NCBI GenBank assembly: GCA_034509755.1
Contig: CM067545.1
Span: forward strand, 47,733,062-47,797,061
Direction of reading: 5' to 3'
Source of the DNA: Anisodus tanguticus
Taxonomy: Eukaryota; Streptophyta; Magnoliopsida; Solanales; Solanaceae
Length of the DNA stretch: 64,000 nt
The translations under genes and the position numbers were made by a program. Under the pieces are notes generated by a model. That model was given only the letters and a program-made list of their open reading frames with translations. It was not told where the DNA came from and searched no databases. Shown here piece after piece: positions 46,831-58,509 of this stretch (within the stretch, counting starts at the first letter, position 1; the number at the start of each line of letters is the position of its first letter).

Positions 46831-46986
46831 TCCAATTTGAGGGGAGTGTTAAATATGTAACCAGTAAAGAGCATAGGGACCTAAGTATAAATAGCTATAT
46901 CTTTATAACTGTCTAGTGTATATATTTGAGATGTACATACAACTGAAGGAATATACAACTTATTTTCATTCTCTATCTTTCTCACA

Positions 46987-47789
46987 AACCATGTATTTAT
47001 ATTAAGAAATTCACAAGAATATATAAAAATCAAATTCAATCCAATTACTAACACAATATTGTTATCCTAAAATTTAGAACTCATAAAGTTAAATTTTGAT
47101 TTTGCCTCTGGCGCCTTATCAAGGTTTTCCAATTAATCAAATGACATTTCCTTTTTGTTGGTGCTAACGCAAGCAAAGTTCATTTATATCCTATCTATTT
47201 GATGTAAGGTGGTCCAACCTAGTATTCCAGCAACTCAATGGGTCGCATTCGAAATGATCCATCAAACTATCGAGTAAAAATAAAGAAGAAATAGAGCAAA
47301 GAAGAAAGGGAAGGATAGTTTTTATCCTATTGTGAACAATAAAAAGTTGACTGAGGAGGCTGCAGCTATTGTAAGAAGGGGACAATTACAAGCAATGAGA
47401 GGGACTCCCCTGCAGAAATGTATATGAAGTTCACATTGAAGAAAATAGAGAAAAACGTGGAGAAGAGGATATATTAATAAAATGCAGGTATGACTTGCTA
47501 TTGTTTATGCAAGTATCCGCTTATGAGTTATGATGGTATCCGGATAACTTGCACACACCTCTATCATTCTATATTTGTTATCAGGACTCTGTCATCAAAA
47601 CATAGATAGATATAGATAATGATGGTATTTGTTTTTGATAAGTCGGCAAAAATAGCAAATCCACTCAATTTGAGACCATACCAACAGCATAACATTGGAG
47701 GTCCAATGGAGAAAATGAAATAAGCTTAAATGGACATAAATGACGAACCTCACAGCAAGTCTACAGCGAAAAGCAACGAAAACAACTTA
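46987..47789. other. 0.8-kb spacer, nothing recognised
   Basis: No supported gene or transposon signature between the short copia LTR and hAT-D. Confidence 0.45.
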
Positions 47790-47797
47790 AAATAAAC
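47790..47797 (+). repeat. probable target-site duplication of hAT-D (left)
   Basis: AAATAAAC, against AAATAAAG at 51333-51340; seven of eight match. Confidence 0.65.
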
Positions 47798-48068
47798 TAT
47801 GGCCGTTGCCCAACGGCCAAAATCTAAAATGGTCGTTGGTGCAACGGTTATATTTGCAAAGGGGAAGAAATCGGGCGGGGTCGGGGTCGGGGTCGGGGTC
47901 GGGACGGGCTCGGGGTGGGCTCGGGTCTGGCGGGACGAGACATTGTCCCGTCCCGAGTTCGAGTCCCGCCACCGTTTTTTTTTTTTGCGGGGTCGGGGCG
48001 GGACCGGGGCGGGCTCGGGACGGGGTCCGATCGGGGTCGGTTCGTCCCGGCCCACTGGCCACCCTTAT
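47798..48068 (-). repeat. inverted 5' terminal segment of hAT-D, G-rich
   Basis: Reverse complement of the standard hAT 5' end. Contains GGGGTCGGGGTCGGGGTCGG (47877-47900), a strong quadruplex-forming pattern on the plus strand. Confidence 0.85.
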
Positions 48069-48481
48069 TTTAGGCCTCCCCCCTCCCCCAACCCCCTACC
48101 CCTTAATATTTATTTTTAACCCATAAGTTATTATATTTACACTTTAACCCAATTTTCCAATTATAAATAACTCATTTTCTCTTCATCTTTCTCACAAATC
48201 TTCCTACAATCTCTCTAATCTCTCAATATATCTCTCTACAAGTCTACATTGTTTGCTAAATATTCAATTTTATTTATTCATTTGGGAATTAGGAGTGAAG
48301 TTGGCAACTAGCTTGAGGATCTTCCATCGAGCAAAGTTTCAATTTTCAACCTCTCAATTACACGTCGACGTTACGTCGGCGTTTGGTACATTCGTTCCTT
48401 CATTAAATTATTATTGTCTGTTTATTTTATTTAGCACACTTAATTTCATTTACTTTAATTATTTGTTAGCATATAATTAAA

Positions 48482-50921
48482 ATGAAAGGAATTAGAGGTA
48501 TGTTTAAGGGTAAGGGTAAGACTTCTTCTAGTAGGGGCAACCAGGACAAGGGTACTTCTTCTAGTCATCTTATTCCTACACAGGATGATTTTGTTGATAC
48601 TCAACATTTTCCTACAATACCATTAGATTTAGACGAGGAACTATTTTCTGGAACTCAAGAAGACTTTAATTTAGACGATGATCTAAATGATACACCCACT
48701 AATGTTGATGACAACACACCCACTAGTGCACCTTCAACTGAAATGCCTCCTATTCCCCCTAGTATGAGACGAGGTCCAGCAAAACGACCATTAAAATCAG
48801 ATGCATGGACATTTTTTGATAGGGACGTAGAGAATCAAGTAGCTATATGTAAAATTTGTAAAAATGTTTTAAATTTAAAACTGGAAAAGGTCACGGTGGG
48901 ACGGGGGATTTAATTAGACACGTAGTAAGTGCTCATCCAGCTAGGTATGCCCAATACCAGGCTTCAAAACCGGGTGCGCAAACGCCCGCTCCATCGGGAC
49001 AAGGTTCACATACTGAACTGTCCCGGACCAAGTACATGGTCAAATTAACCCTATGACGGGGGGAATTGTAGGCTCTAAGTACAATAAACATAGAGATAGA
49101 GAAACAATATCAAAATTAGTTGCTGTGAAGGATTTGCCTTTTTCATTTCCTTCATCTCTCGGTTTTATTCATTACATTAGAGATATATATAATCCTGCTT
49201 TTAACGGTTTTCCTAGATCAACTGTTAAGAGAGATGTATTTAAATTCGCGCATGAATATCAACAATATTTACGTTTTTCATTATATCATTTTAATGGCAA
49301 AGTATCTATCACGTCTGATATAGGTCGTAGTTCTAACGGCCATGATTATTTAACTGTAACTTGTCATTTGATAGATTATAAATGATTTATGCAAAAACGT
49401 ATTTTAGCGTATAGATATATAGATGATAGGCACACTGGTACTTTTATTGCAGATAATATTTATCAAGTGTGCCATTATTACGTAATAACCGATAAAATTA
49501 TGACTATTACATTAGATAACGCTTCTTCTAACAATTACGCAATTACAATTTTAAAAAATAGTTTAACTCCATCTTTTCCAGATCATTTTCATATAAAATG
49601 CGCGTGCTATATATATAACTTAATTGTAAAGGATGGTCTATCACTTTTTGAAGACATTCTTAGTAAAATACAATTTGCTATAAACTTTATTTTTAAAAGT
49701 AATAAAGTACAACGTAGAAAAGAATATAAAAAAACTTGTCACGATTGTGGACTATCTTATAGAAAAACTCCACAAGAAGTATCCACTAGGTGAAATTCTT
49801 TATACGAGCAACTACTTGTTGCTTATGACTATAGAAAACCTATAACTTTATTTTTTAACTCTCATAATCAAAATCCAGCTGATATGATTGTACATAGTGA
49901 TTGGGTAAAAAATTCCGAACTTATTGTATTTTTAGAGAAATTTTTTCAAGCAACAAAAGAATTTTCCGGTATATATTATCCTACTATTTCAACTATGTTA
50001 TTTTATATAACTCTAATATTTTTATTACTTAGTGCATATATGGAAAAACCAGATTATAAGGCAAACTATTAAAAAAATGTTTGTCAAAATAAAAAAATAT
50101 TTTATTCCTATTCCCTCTATTTATATTATTGGTTCTGTATTAAATCCTACTATTAAAATAGACGGTACTAAATCACTAATTGAAACTATTTACGATTGTA
50201 TAGAAGTACTACCACCTCCAAGTCCCAAAAATCTAAATCACCCACCACCTATTGAACAAACTAAAGAAGAAGTGTTGTCTAGAGTAGAACACCAATGCAA
50301 AAAAATATATAGATTTTATCAACAAGAAAATGCTAGTAACTTACCGGCTTCCATACCATCTTCTTCATCTTCAACACAACCTCACAAAAGACATGCTGTT
50401 TCTGCGGCTAGTATTGAGAGCCTTAGAAATAGAATGTGCGGCCGTACCTCTACTACTAACCAAATTAGCGAGTTGGATATTTTTGTTTTGCAGGGTTCTG
50501 TACCTTATCAAGAAGTTATCAATGAAGATGGACATGAAGACTTGCTCAAATACTTTGGAGGGGAATGAGAAGACCTTTCCGACACTTTCATTGATGGCTC
50601 GAGATGTTTTGAACATTCAAGCGTCATCAATCGCGTCCGAAAGCGCTTTTTCTCACGGCGAGATATCAAGTAGGAGACCACAGACACTCATTAGCCGGAG
50701 ACAGCTTGGAAATTGCAGTATTATTCAGAGATTGGATACGAGCGAAGCGGAGAAGGTGCGGTCAACCGGAGATCAACGAAGAAGAAGATGAAAACTACAA
50801 CGAAATCTTAACTGAAGGTAGTGGAAGCGACGTGGATCAATTTGACCAACAAATACCAATTCCAACCGAAGAACCACAAGAAATCATCAAGCAATTAGAA
50901 CAGGTTTTTTTGAGAATGTAA
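48482..50921 (+). pseudogene. hAT-D BED-finger transposase, frameshifted
   Basis: The N-terminus (48482-48913) is full length: basic SRG-rich start, acidic DEELFSGTQEDFNLDDDLND, then AWTFFDRDVENQVAICKICK. The frame is lost within the BED finger. Next pieces: VSITSDIGRSSNGHDYLTVT (49300), a TGA in place of the family Trp at 49384-49386, MTITLDNASSNNYAITI, an altered CACYIYN (His to Tyr), RWNSLYEQ broken by a stop at 49791, and the dimerisation region SLMARDVLNIQASSIASESA (50593) in another frame. Ends QVFLRM at 50919. Very close to hAT-B in sequence. Confidence 0.88.
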
Positions 50922-51332
50922 TATTTTTAATTGCAATTTTAATATGTAATTTGCAACTTTTGGACAATACCACAAAGTTGCAATTTAGATTTTAGACAAT
51001 TGTATTTGTATTACAAAAAAATCATATCTATTAAATAATATAAGAGGTACAAAAACAGCCTTGAGGTATTTTTATTACACTATCTTATCTTGTTTATTGA
51101 GTTTTTTTTTATACATATGTTATTTTTTTAAAAAAAAAAAGAAAAGGAAAACCCGCCGGACCCCGCCCCGACCCGATACCGACGGGATCGGGACGGGACT
51201 GGAGCCAGACCTGACCCCGCTAGACCCCGCCAGACCCGACCCCGACCCCGACCCCTTCGCCCGTCCCGCCCCGACCCCGACCCCGCCAGACCCAGCCCGC
51301 CAGACCCGAGCCCGGCCCACTGGCCAGGCCTA

Positions 51333-51340
51333 AAATAAAG
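51333..51340 (+). repeat. probable target-site duplication of hAT-D (right)
   Basis: AAATAAAG, one mismatch from 47790-47797. Confidence 0.65.
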
Positions 51341-51410
51341 TCGCCTTATATTTTCAATAAATTAATAAAGCAAAGAAGAAAAAGATTTAAAGCTAGGAAG
51401 AACACACAGA

Positions 51411-51859
51411 AGAATGAGCTATCCATGTCGGAATGCATCTGCACAAATAACAAACTCCATTAATTGTTAGGAACCGGAAAGGGGAAGGCAGCAAGTACCA
51501 AGCAAAATAAAAAAGTGAGCGATATCACAATTCATACATTGTACACGACAAACCGTTACGTTGAAGTATATGAATATTTATTGTTCTCTTTTCTTTGAGT
51601 TTGCTTGAAGCGCATTATATACATCTCTTCAATAATATGAGGGTCAGCGGCCAGTATTTTCCTATCAAGAGTCATCCAATCATCTCGTATCCATGTCTTG
51701 TACTCTATCTGAGCATTCATGAGATACTCTTTCCAAGTACATTTGGTAAATCTGCATTGTCTCTTCTTCAACAATTGTTGTCGTAGAAACTTTCTAAATT
51801 CTTGGTCACAATGTAACGTTAAACTCTTAGGCCAACAAATTGAGAAGATAACTTCAAAG
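51411..51859 (-). pseudogene. F-box (FBD-type) protein C-terminus, copy 2
   Basis: The minus strand from 51859 reads EVIFSICWPKSLTLHCDQEF, then RKFLRQQLLKKRQCRFTKCT, TWIRDDWMTLDRKILAADPH and IIEEMYIMRF, with a TAA stop at 51556-51558. This frame is open, unlike copy 1. Upstream exons are cut off by hAT-E. The 3' flank (51411-51555) matches the flank of copy 1 at 35815-36165, so this is a segmental or tandem duplicate. Confidence 0.78.
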
Positions 51860-54224
51860 TAAGGCTGGCCAGTGGGCCGGGATAATCCGACCCCGCCCCG
51901 GTCCCGTCCCAATTTCACTAGGTAAATTAGGGGATAGGGATTGATTCTAGTCGGGTTCGAAATAGGGATGTGACAAGTGCATGTCCCACCTATCCCGATC
52001 CTGCCTATCCCACAATTCTAGTTGTTCGCAACGGCTACAAACCACCATTTTGGCCCCCCAACACCCATAAACCCCCATATCCACCCTTAATATTTATTTT
52101 AACCCCTAAGTTAGTATATTTACACATTAACCATATTTCTCAACTATAAATACCTCATTTTTCTCTTCATCTTTGTAATAAATCTTTCTACCATCTCTCT
52201 CTCTACAAGTCTAAATTACACACTAAATATTATATTTTATTTGCTAATTTCTATCAAAGTTCAAAAATTGGGAGTGAAGTTGGCAACTAGCTTGAGGATC
52301 ATCGAGCAAAGTTTCAATTTTCAACCTCGATTACATGTCGACGTTGCGTCGGCGTTTGGTACACTCGTTCCTTCTTTTATTTAAATTATTATTGTTTAAT
52401 TTTAATTATCGTACTTAATTTTTTTAACTTTAATTCTTTATTTGCATAATTATAATGGAACGATGTGGACGTTTTTCTAGTAGAGGTAGTAGGGGTAACA
52501 GGGGTAAGAGTGCATCTTCTAGTAATCCTAATTATGATAATTTCACTCATGTAGATGAAACTAAACTTTTTAATGTGGATATTAATGCAAATGTGAAATC
52601 ATTAGATCATGAGGTCTATTCTGCATCTCCAACTATTGAACCAGACTATGATTTAGAAAATGAATTAGAAGACAATTTAGATAACACACCTACTAGTGCA
52701 GCTCCACCTCAGGTTCAGAATAAGTCTCAAGCTGAAACTGAAATCTCTCATATTCCCCCTAGTATGAAAATAGGCCAAAAATAACGAAAATTAAAATCAC
52801 CTGCATGAGATTTTTTTGAAAGAGACATTCCTAATCAACTAGCTATTTGATAAACACAAAGATTGGGAAAATTTAGCAAAATTAGTTGTTGTGGAGAGTT
52901 TGCCTTTTTCATTTCCTTCCTTTCCTGGTTTTATTCATTACATTCGAGAAACATATAATCCTACTTTTAACGATTTTCCTAGATCAACTATTAAAAGAGA
53001 TGTTTTTAAATTTGCGCATGAATATCAACAATATTTACGTTATGCTTTGTATCATTTTAAGGGCAAAGTGACTATCACTTCTGACATAGGCTGTAGTACA
53101 AATGGTAATGATTATTTAACGGTTACATGTCATTGGATAGATCACAATTGGTCTGTGCAAAAACATATAATAGCATATAGATATATTCATGAAAGGCACA
53201 CTGGAATTTTTATTTCAAGAAATATTCATGAAATTAGTGAATATTATGGAATTAATGATAAAATTATGACTATTTCATTAGATAATGATTCTTGTAATGA
53301 TTATGCTGTAAACATTTTAAAAACTCGATTGACTTCATCTTTTTCCGATATTTTTCATGTTAGATGTGCATGTCATATTTATAACTTAGTTGTAAAGGAT
53401 GACCTAAAACTTTTTAGCTCTATTCTTGATAAAGTACAATTTGCTATCAACTTTATTTTTAAAGGTAATAAAATACAAAGACGTAAAGAATTTAAAAATA
53501 TATGTCATGATTGTGAATTACCTTATAGGAAAATTTCAGAAGAAGTTACAACTAGGTGGAATTCTTTGTATGAACAATTAGTTGTTGCTCAGGAGTATAG
53601 AAGACCTTTAACTTTAGTATTTAACGTCCATAATCAAAATTCTTCGGATATGCTTGTAGATGATGATTGGGATAAAATTTGGGAACTTATTGTATTCTTA
53701 GAGAATTTTTTTCTAGCTACTAAGGAATTTTCTGGTATTTATCATCCTACTATTTCATCTATGTTATATTATATAGCTCTAATATTTTTGTTATTTAATG
53801 AATATAAGAAAAAACAACTTACGCTCCAGCTATTACAAAAATGACTGTAAAATTTAAAAAATATTTTTTTCCTATTCCCACTATTTATTTTATTGATATT
53901 GTATTAAATCCTACTATTAAAGTAGACTGTTGTAATGCCCTTATTGAAACGATTTATAAATGCCTAGAAATATTTGAAACAGAACCAACTAAAGGACATG
54001 TTATCTCTAGCATACAAACACAATGCAAAACTATTTATATGTATTACCAAGAGAAAAATGCAAATAATCAACCGGCTTCTGTACTATCTTCTTCTACTTC
54101 ACTTCAACCTTATAAAAACATGTGGTTTCTGCTTCAAGTATTCAAGGCCTTCGAAATAGAATGTATAGTGGTTCAAGTGCTTCATATATTAGCGAGTTTG
54201 ATGTTTATGTTTTGTAGGGTGTTG
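51860..54224 (+). mobile_element. hAT-E transposon, 5' part, interrupted by the Tat-like element
   Basis: Starts TAAGGCTGGCCAGTGGGCCG at 51860, preceded by CTTCAAAG, the probable target octamer. The subterminal GC block is shorter and more AT-rich than in A-D, and coding sequence differs throughout, so it is a distinct subfamily. It is cut at 54224 by an LTR. The rest should lie to the right of the window after that element's 3' LTR. Confidence 0.88.
52455..54224 (+). pseudogene. hAT-E transposase with BED finger deleted
   Basis: The N-terminus MERCGRFSSRGSRGNRGKSA to IPPSMKIGQK stops at 52782. The following DFFERDIPNQLAI is the start of the BED domain, but the zinc ligands are deleted (about 52850) and sequence jumps to LAKLVVVESLPFSF. 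The catalytic core is one open frame of 317 residues (52891-53844), the best in the window: KVTITSDIGCSTNGNDYLTV (first Asp), IMTISLDNDSCNDYAV (second Asp), VRCACHIYNLVVKDDL and TTRWNSLYEQLVVAQ. A frame change follows at 53841. The dimerisation region is missing, cut by the LTR. Confidence 0.87.
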
Positions 54225-55048
54225 TGTTGACACCCAATTTTGTCCCATCTTCTATGATTTTATTTGCAATTTTTAATATTTTTTGACACTTTAAAACAAT
54301 TTTAAAATATAGGCATATATATGTATATATATCATTATTATTATTATTATTTGCATTTTTTATTGTCATTTGCATTTTTATATCACAATCATTCTTTATC
54401 CTAATATTATATGTTATTTTATTTTTGCAAAACGGCATTGCATTTCTATTTTTTTTTTTAAGCATTAAGCATTTCACAAATATTATATTTTTTATCATAT
54501 TATCATCTTTACAATTTATAAATTTTGCAAAGCTTTCTTTTTATATAATTAAACCTCTTTTTTATATTTTAAATCCATAACCCACTTCATTTCCCCAAAA
54601 ATAATTTCTATTCAACCCATTACAATAAAAAACAATCCATTTTCGGACCCATCCAAAGCCCAACCGAAAAGGCCCAAGTCGGCCCATAACACCCAACCCA
54701 ATTCCCATTCCCTTTATTTCCCCCCTTTTAAACCAAAACCCTACAACAACATTTTTTTTTCATCTCACTCTCTCTCTCTCTCTCTCACTCCATCAGCCGC
54801 CCAACACCCATACCCATCACACGCACCCCCACACCGGCGACCCCACGTCGCCGGTCACCTCGCCAACACCCCACACCACCAGCCACCCTACCCCATCTAC
54901 GCAGGACAACCTACACCCACATAACCACCACGACGCCGACACCATCGCCGACACCAGCCAGCCCCCATACCCGCGACCTCACGTCGCCGACCAACTCACC
55001 CCGCCGCACACACCATCACCCTACACCCCCCAAAATCCGAAACCCATC

Positions 55049-55056
55049 TATAAATA
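55049..55056 (+). promoter_or_regulatory. TATA box in the Tat-like LTR
   Basis: TATAAATA followed by CCCC, within a C-rich upstream region; the best promoter candidate in the LTR. Confidence 0.5.
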
Positions 55057-55149
55057 CCCCATTTTCGTTCACTGTTTTGGGGGGTCGATTTTGTGGATTT
55101 TTTGTCCGAAAAGAGGGAGTCTTGGTCGGAGCTTATGTCGGAAATCGGG

Positions 55150-55710
55150 TATTATTTTGCCTTTTTTGCTCACTGTCGGCTCGGGTCGGGTCAACCGATT
55201 TAGGCAAGTTTTTCCATTTTTTTATTATGCTTTTATATCTTCTTGTTGGTTATCTGAAAAAATTGGAAAGAAAAATCTGTTCCGGGTCGGGGTCACTGTT
55301 CCGGGTCGGGTCACTAACCGGGTCGGGTCGACCCGGTTTGAATGAATTTCTAGATTTTGTGTATTTATATTTTGTTGTTGGTTATCTGTAATTTGGAAGA
55401 AAATCGATTCGGGTTGAAAAACATCCGATTCGGGTCGGGTCACTGACCCGTGTCGGGTCGACCCGGTTCGGTTAAAATCCGGATTTTTGTATGTTTATAT
55501 TGTGTTTTTCGTTATCTGAAAATTTGAGAAGAATTTGATTCGGGTTGAAATATCCGATCCGGGTCGGGTCACTGTTCCGGGTCGGGTCGACCCGGTTCGA
55601 ATAAATTTTCAGATTTTTGTGTGTTAATATTTTGTTGTTGGTTATCTGAAAATTCCAAAAAAAAATATTTGATTCCGGGTCGGGTCAAATTTCAGAATTC
55701 GGGTCGGACA
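55150..55710 (+). repeat. tandem repeat, about 120-bp unit with GGGTCGGGTC
   Basis: About four degenerate units, each with GGTCGGGTCACT, CGGGTCGACCCGGTT, then ATTTTGTGT, TTTGTTGTTGGTTATCTG and AATTTGG. The CGGGTCGACCCG core is palindromic. Confidence 0.75.
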
Positions 55711-55739
55711 TTTTTTTTTTCGAACTCGCTCGCTTGTTT

Positions 55740-56220
55740 TTTTTTGGCATTTAAACATCCGTGCAACGGATATTTTGTTGATTTACTTGTTTTGAATTAA
55801 ATACTACACTTAGGCCGGTGAAATTAAATTCGAGGCCACACTTTTTTTCTTCTTTCGTTTCGTTTCTCTGTTTACTGTTTTCTTTAACATCCGTGCAATG
55901 GATTAATGTTTTATTTGTTTTAACTAACACTACACTTAGGCCGATGAAATTAAATTCGAGGCCGCACTTTTTTTTCTTTCTTTCATTTCTCGTTTCGGTT
56001 TTTTATTTTTTTTGGCATTTAAACATCCGTGCACGGATTGTCTTACCGATTTATATAAATACTGCATTTAGGCCGATGAAATTAAATTCGAGGCCGCCCT
56101 TTTTTTTTTCTTTCATTTCGTTTCTCTCTTTTCTCGTTTTCTCGTTTTAAACATCCGTGCCACGGATATGTACTTTTTTTTCTTGTTCGTTTTTTTTTAA
56201 TTAAGTACGCATTTTGGCCG
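55740..56220 (+). repeat. tandem repeat, about 115-bp unit
   Basis: Four units with AAACATCCGTGCAACGGAT, then AGGCCGATGAAATTAAATTC, GAGGCC and a T/C-rich tract. The inner CATCCGTGCAACGGAT can fold on itself (ATCCGT/ACGGAT). Confidence 0.78.
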
Positions 56221-57185
56221 ATGAAAAAATATCCGTCGATTTTTGAGGCCTCCACATATGTAAAGACGGAAAATAAAACTTCGGGCAAGGATGAAACTTA
56301 AATCTTTTTCACCCAAGAGACCAACATGTTCGGTAGGCAAGGCAACTAAAATGACCAACGAGTCATACGTTCGCGACCACGACGTGATTGGAATGATCTT
56401 TTCAAAATTTGAGTCGAGCCCTCCGTAATCAAAACATTTATTGTTTTGGATACGAATCCGAAGTTATGTATATTCAATTGTTTCTAACCGTTTATTCTTG
56501 ACAACTTGCAAAGATAAAGTCAAAGAAGGCAAATACCCCTGGAGATTTCTTATTTTTGTTGTTGTCTTTTACTTTCTTTAATTCATCTTTATTTTCATTC
56601 TGTATTGTAATATTATTGTACTCCTGAAATTATTGAAACATTTAGAATAGATAGAATTAATTGATAGGGTAGTCTAAAATTGGAAACCCATCGCTAGGTT
56701 ATCTATTTTTAGGCTCGTCACCCATACAATTTACATTGCATATATTTTTATCAATTTTCATACAAATGCATATTTATACTTTTTTCAGCTTTACATGTAA
56801 ACTAATGCCATACAAATGCATACTTGTACAAAATGCATCATTTTATTAACATCTTGTAACATTATTTTTATATTTGTAAAAATATGTATTTTTCTTAGCA
56901 TAACAATTAACCTGAATTTGATCGGATAACCGCGAGTTAGCGGATCTTAAAGGATGCCTAACCCCTTCCCTTTAGGATAATAAAGAACCCTTATCCAGAA
57001 TTTCATTAGTTTCGTAGACCACAAAATGGAGTTATTCTCAAAGCATTTAGTTAACATTCAGGTGCCCTAATTCACCTTAGAATAATTAGGTGGCGACTCC
57101 TCAAGCAAGCATTTTTAATCCATCTGGAGGGAATCGACGCCATCGCGTCGCGAAGCCCGCAGGTCAAAATCGGGCGCTACAAGCA

Positions 57186-57203
57186 TGGCGACTCCGCTGG
57201 GGA
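57186..57203 (+). promoter_or_regulatory. primer-binding site (tRNA-Arg)
   Basis: TGGCGACTCCGCTGGGGA, complementary to the last bases plus CCA of a plant tRNA-Arg; directly inside the LTR. Confidence 0.8.
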
Positions 57204-58466
57204 TACTTTCGTGTTCTTAACCATAGCAAATTCAGGTTAATTATTATTATGCTTTATATTGCTCGTTATTTGATTTATTGTTTTTAATTGTTTCCTTTTT
57301 GAAATTTTGTATGTTTAACTGCTTTAATTGCTATATTCTTTTACTGCTTTCGTTAAATTGGCATTCCGCTCATATTTCTTCCATTATGGAAAGTTGACAC
57401 TATCACACATTACACGCGAGGTGTGTTTTGCGCACCCGCAAATTCTTTCAAATTACCAAATTTTAGGAGAGTTGGCGTATGCGCGGAGTGACCGGATCAT
57501 CCGGTGGCCGCGTAGCCTTCTCACTCGAGTAGTCCGCTCGGGAACCTTGAGTCAAGTAAGCCAAATCTTAGAAAATTTAGGATAGAGCTATACCACATTT
57601 TATTTTTAAGTCATGCATACATACACATTAGGTGTGTCGATCCTTGGCATCGACTCCACAATTAAGAAATCCACCAAAATTGTCGACGGGTCTCGCTCCC
57701 CCAACGACCATCAACATATTATTTGTAGCGTGATAATGATGGACTAATCCAAGCCTAATCATGACATGCCGATATTGGAAAATGTACATACATTTTGTCT
57801 TCATTTCCAACAAAAGCATTGTAATTTGACAGCTTGGATTATTCTGTTATAATCTCTCATATTTGGCGTTTAGGCTCACCTCTGGCATAAGAGAGGCTCC
57901 ATGCATGTTAGGACGCACATTTAATTCTCGCACAATTTGTTTGCTATTTTTCTTCTTTTAACTTTGTACATATTATTTAATGTAATAAATATCTGCTTCA
58001 ATTCTTTACATATCATACCATGTCGCTTGCAACAAAGGGACAGAAATTGAGTCACTTCCCTATGATAAAGCGTTCTTGAACATCCAAGACTCGGACCTCG
58101 TGCAGCAATCAGGGGAGTTTTTGACTATACTGTCACTTTCCTACATTTTATTATTATTTTAGTGACTTTCCTCCTTTCACCTGGTGCTCTTATTTTTGCA
58201 GGAAGATCGTCCTCGCGAACAGTTAGGGGCGGTCGTTCTAAAACATTATTCCTGTATATACTCCAGGAAAGAACAAAGCCAAAGGCTTTCACAAAGATGA
58301 CCGGAAGATGTTTTGACTGGAAAAAGTCAGCCAACACCAGAGTCAACGAGGCGTCACTTTAGTTGTCTATACTTGTTTTTTATATATATTTTGCATATTC
58401 AGTTGAGATGCTTAATTTTCGTTACATAATTTTTTTTATGTCATGCATTTTTTAACATATCCTTAC

Positions 58467-58509
58467 GAACTACGAGTGTCTGATTCTCACCATACGGTGT
58501 GATACGTAG
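58467..58509 (+). repeat. GAACTACG/CGTAG hairpin motif, copy 1
   Basis: Outer stem CTACG (58470-58474) with CGTAG (58505-58509); inner stem CACC (58488-58491) with GGTG (58496-58499). Shares CTGATTC and GATACGTAGG with the other copies. Confidence 0.7.

Larger units (their letters stand above)
42721..46986 (+). mobile_element. copia 3' end (RNase H plus LTR), interrupted by hAT-C
   Basis: RNase H reads from IVKYLKNAPGRGLLY via YIDADWAGSMLDRRSTT, SWKSKKQKVVAQSSTEA, a stop at 42956, then CDNQTTLHIASNPVFRERNK and GIFTKSLRSPQVDYICNKLG to LNIY at 43279. hAT-C follows; after it the reading resumes with TCCAATTTGAGGGGAG, the polypurine tract. A short LTR begins TGTTAAATATG at 46847 and probably ends CTTTCTCACA at 46986. 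The 5' part of the element is absent. Confidence 0.8.
47798..51332 (+). mobile_element. hAT-D transposon with its 5' terminus inverted in place
   Basis: 3535 bp between the AAATAAA(C/G) octamers. The body and right end (...CGGCCCACTGGCCAGGCCTA) are normal. The left 271 bp (47798-48068) are the usual family terminus in reverse: the expected start TAAGGGTGGCCAGTGGGCCG appears on the minus strand at 48068, and the inner edge CAACGGCCAT lies at the outer border. Sequence resumes at 48069 with TTTTAGGCC, the expected continuation. The two TIRs therefore point the same way, which should block transposition. Confidence 0.85.
54225..57185 (+). repeat. 5' LTR of the Tat/Ogre-like element
   Basis: TGTTGACACCCAATTTTGTC to ...GGGCGCTACAAGCA. 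The end could also be 57181 (GCTACA). TATAAATA at 55049-55056 is the likely promoter, preceded by a CT microsatellite (about 54768-54786) and a C-rich block. Two internal tandem arrays (55150-55710 and 55740-56220) follow. Confidence 0.88.

Noticed and set aside
54205..54498. Minus-strand ORF repeated at 63213-63539
   Set aside because: The recurrence is only because both lie in the LTR copies; low-complexity Asn/Lys sequence from AT-rich DNA.
55077..55391. Possible host ORF just after the TATA box in the Tat-like LTR
   Set aside because: It crosses the GGGTCGGGTC tandem array and has no recognised domain; more likely chance.
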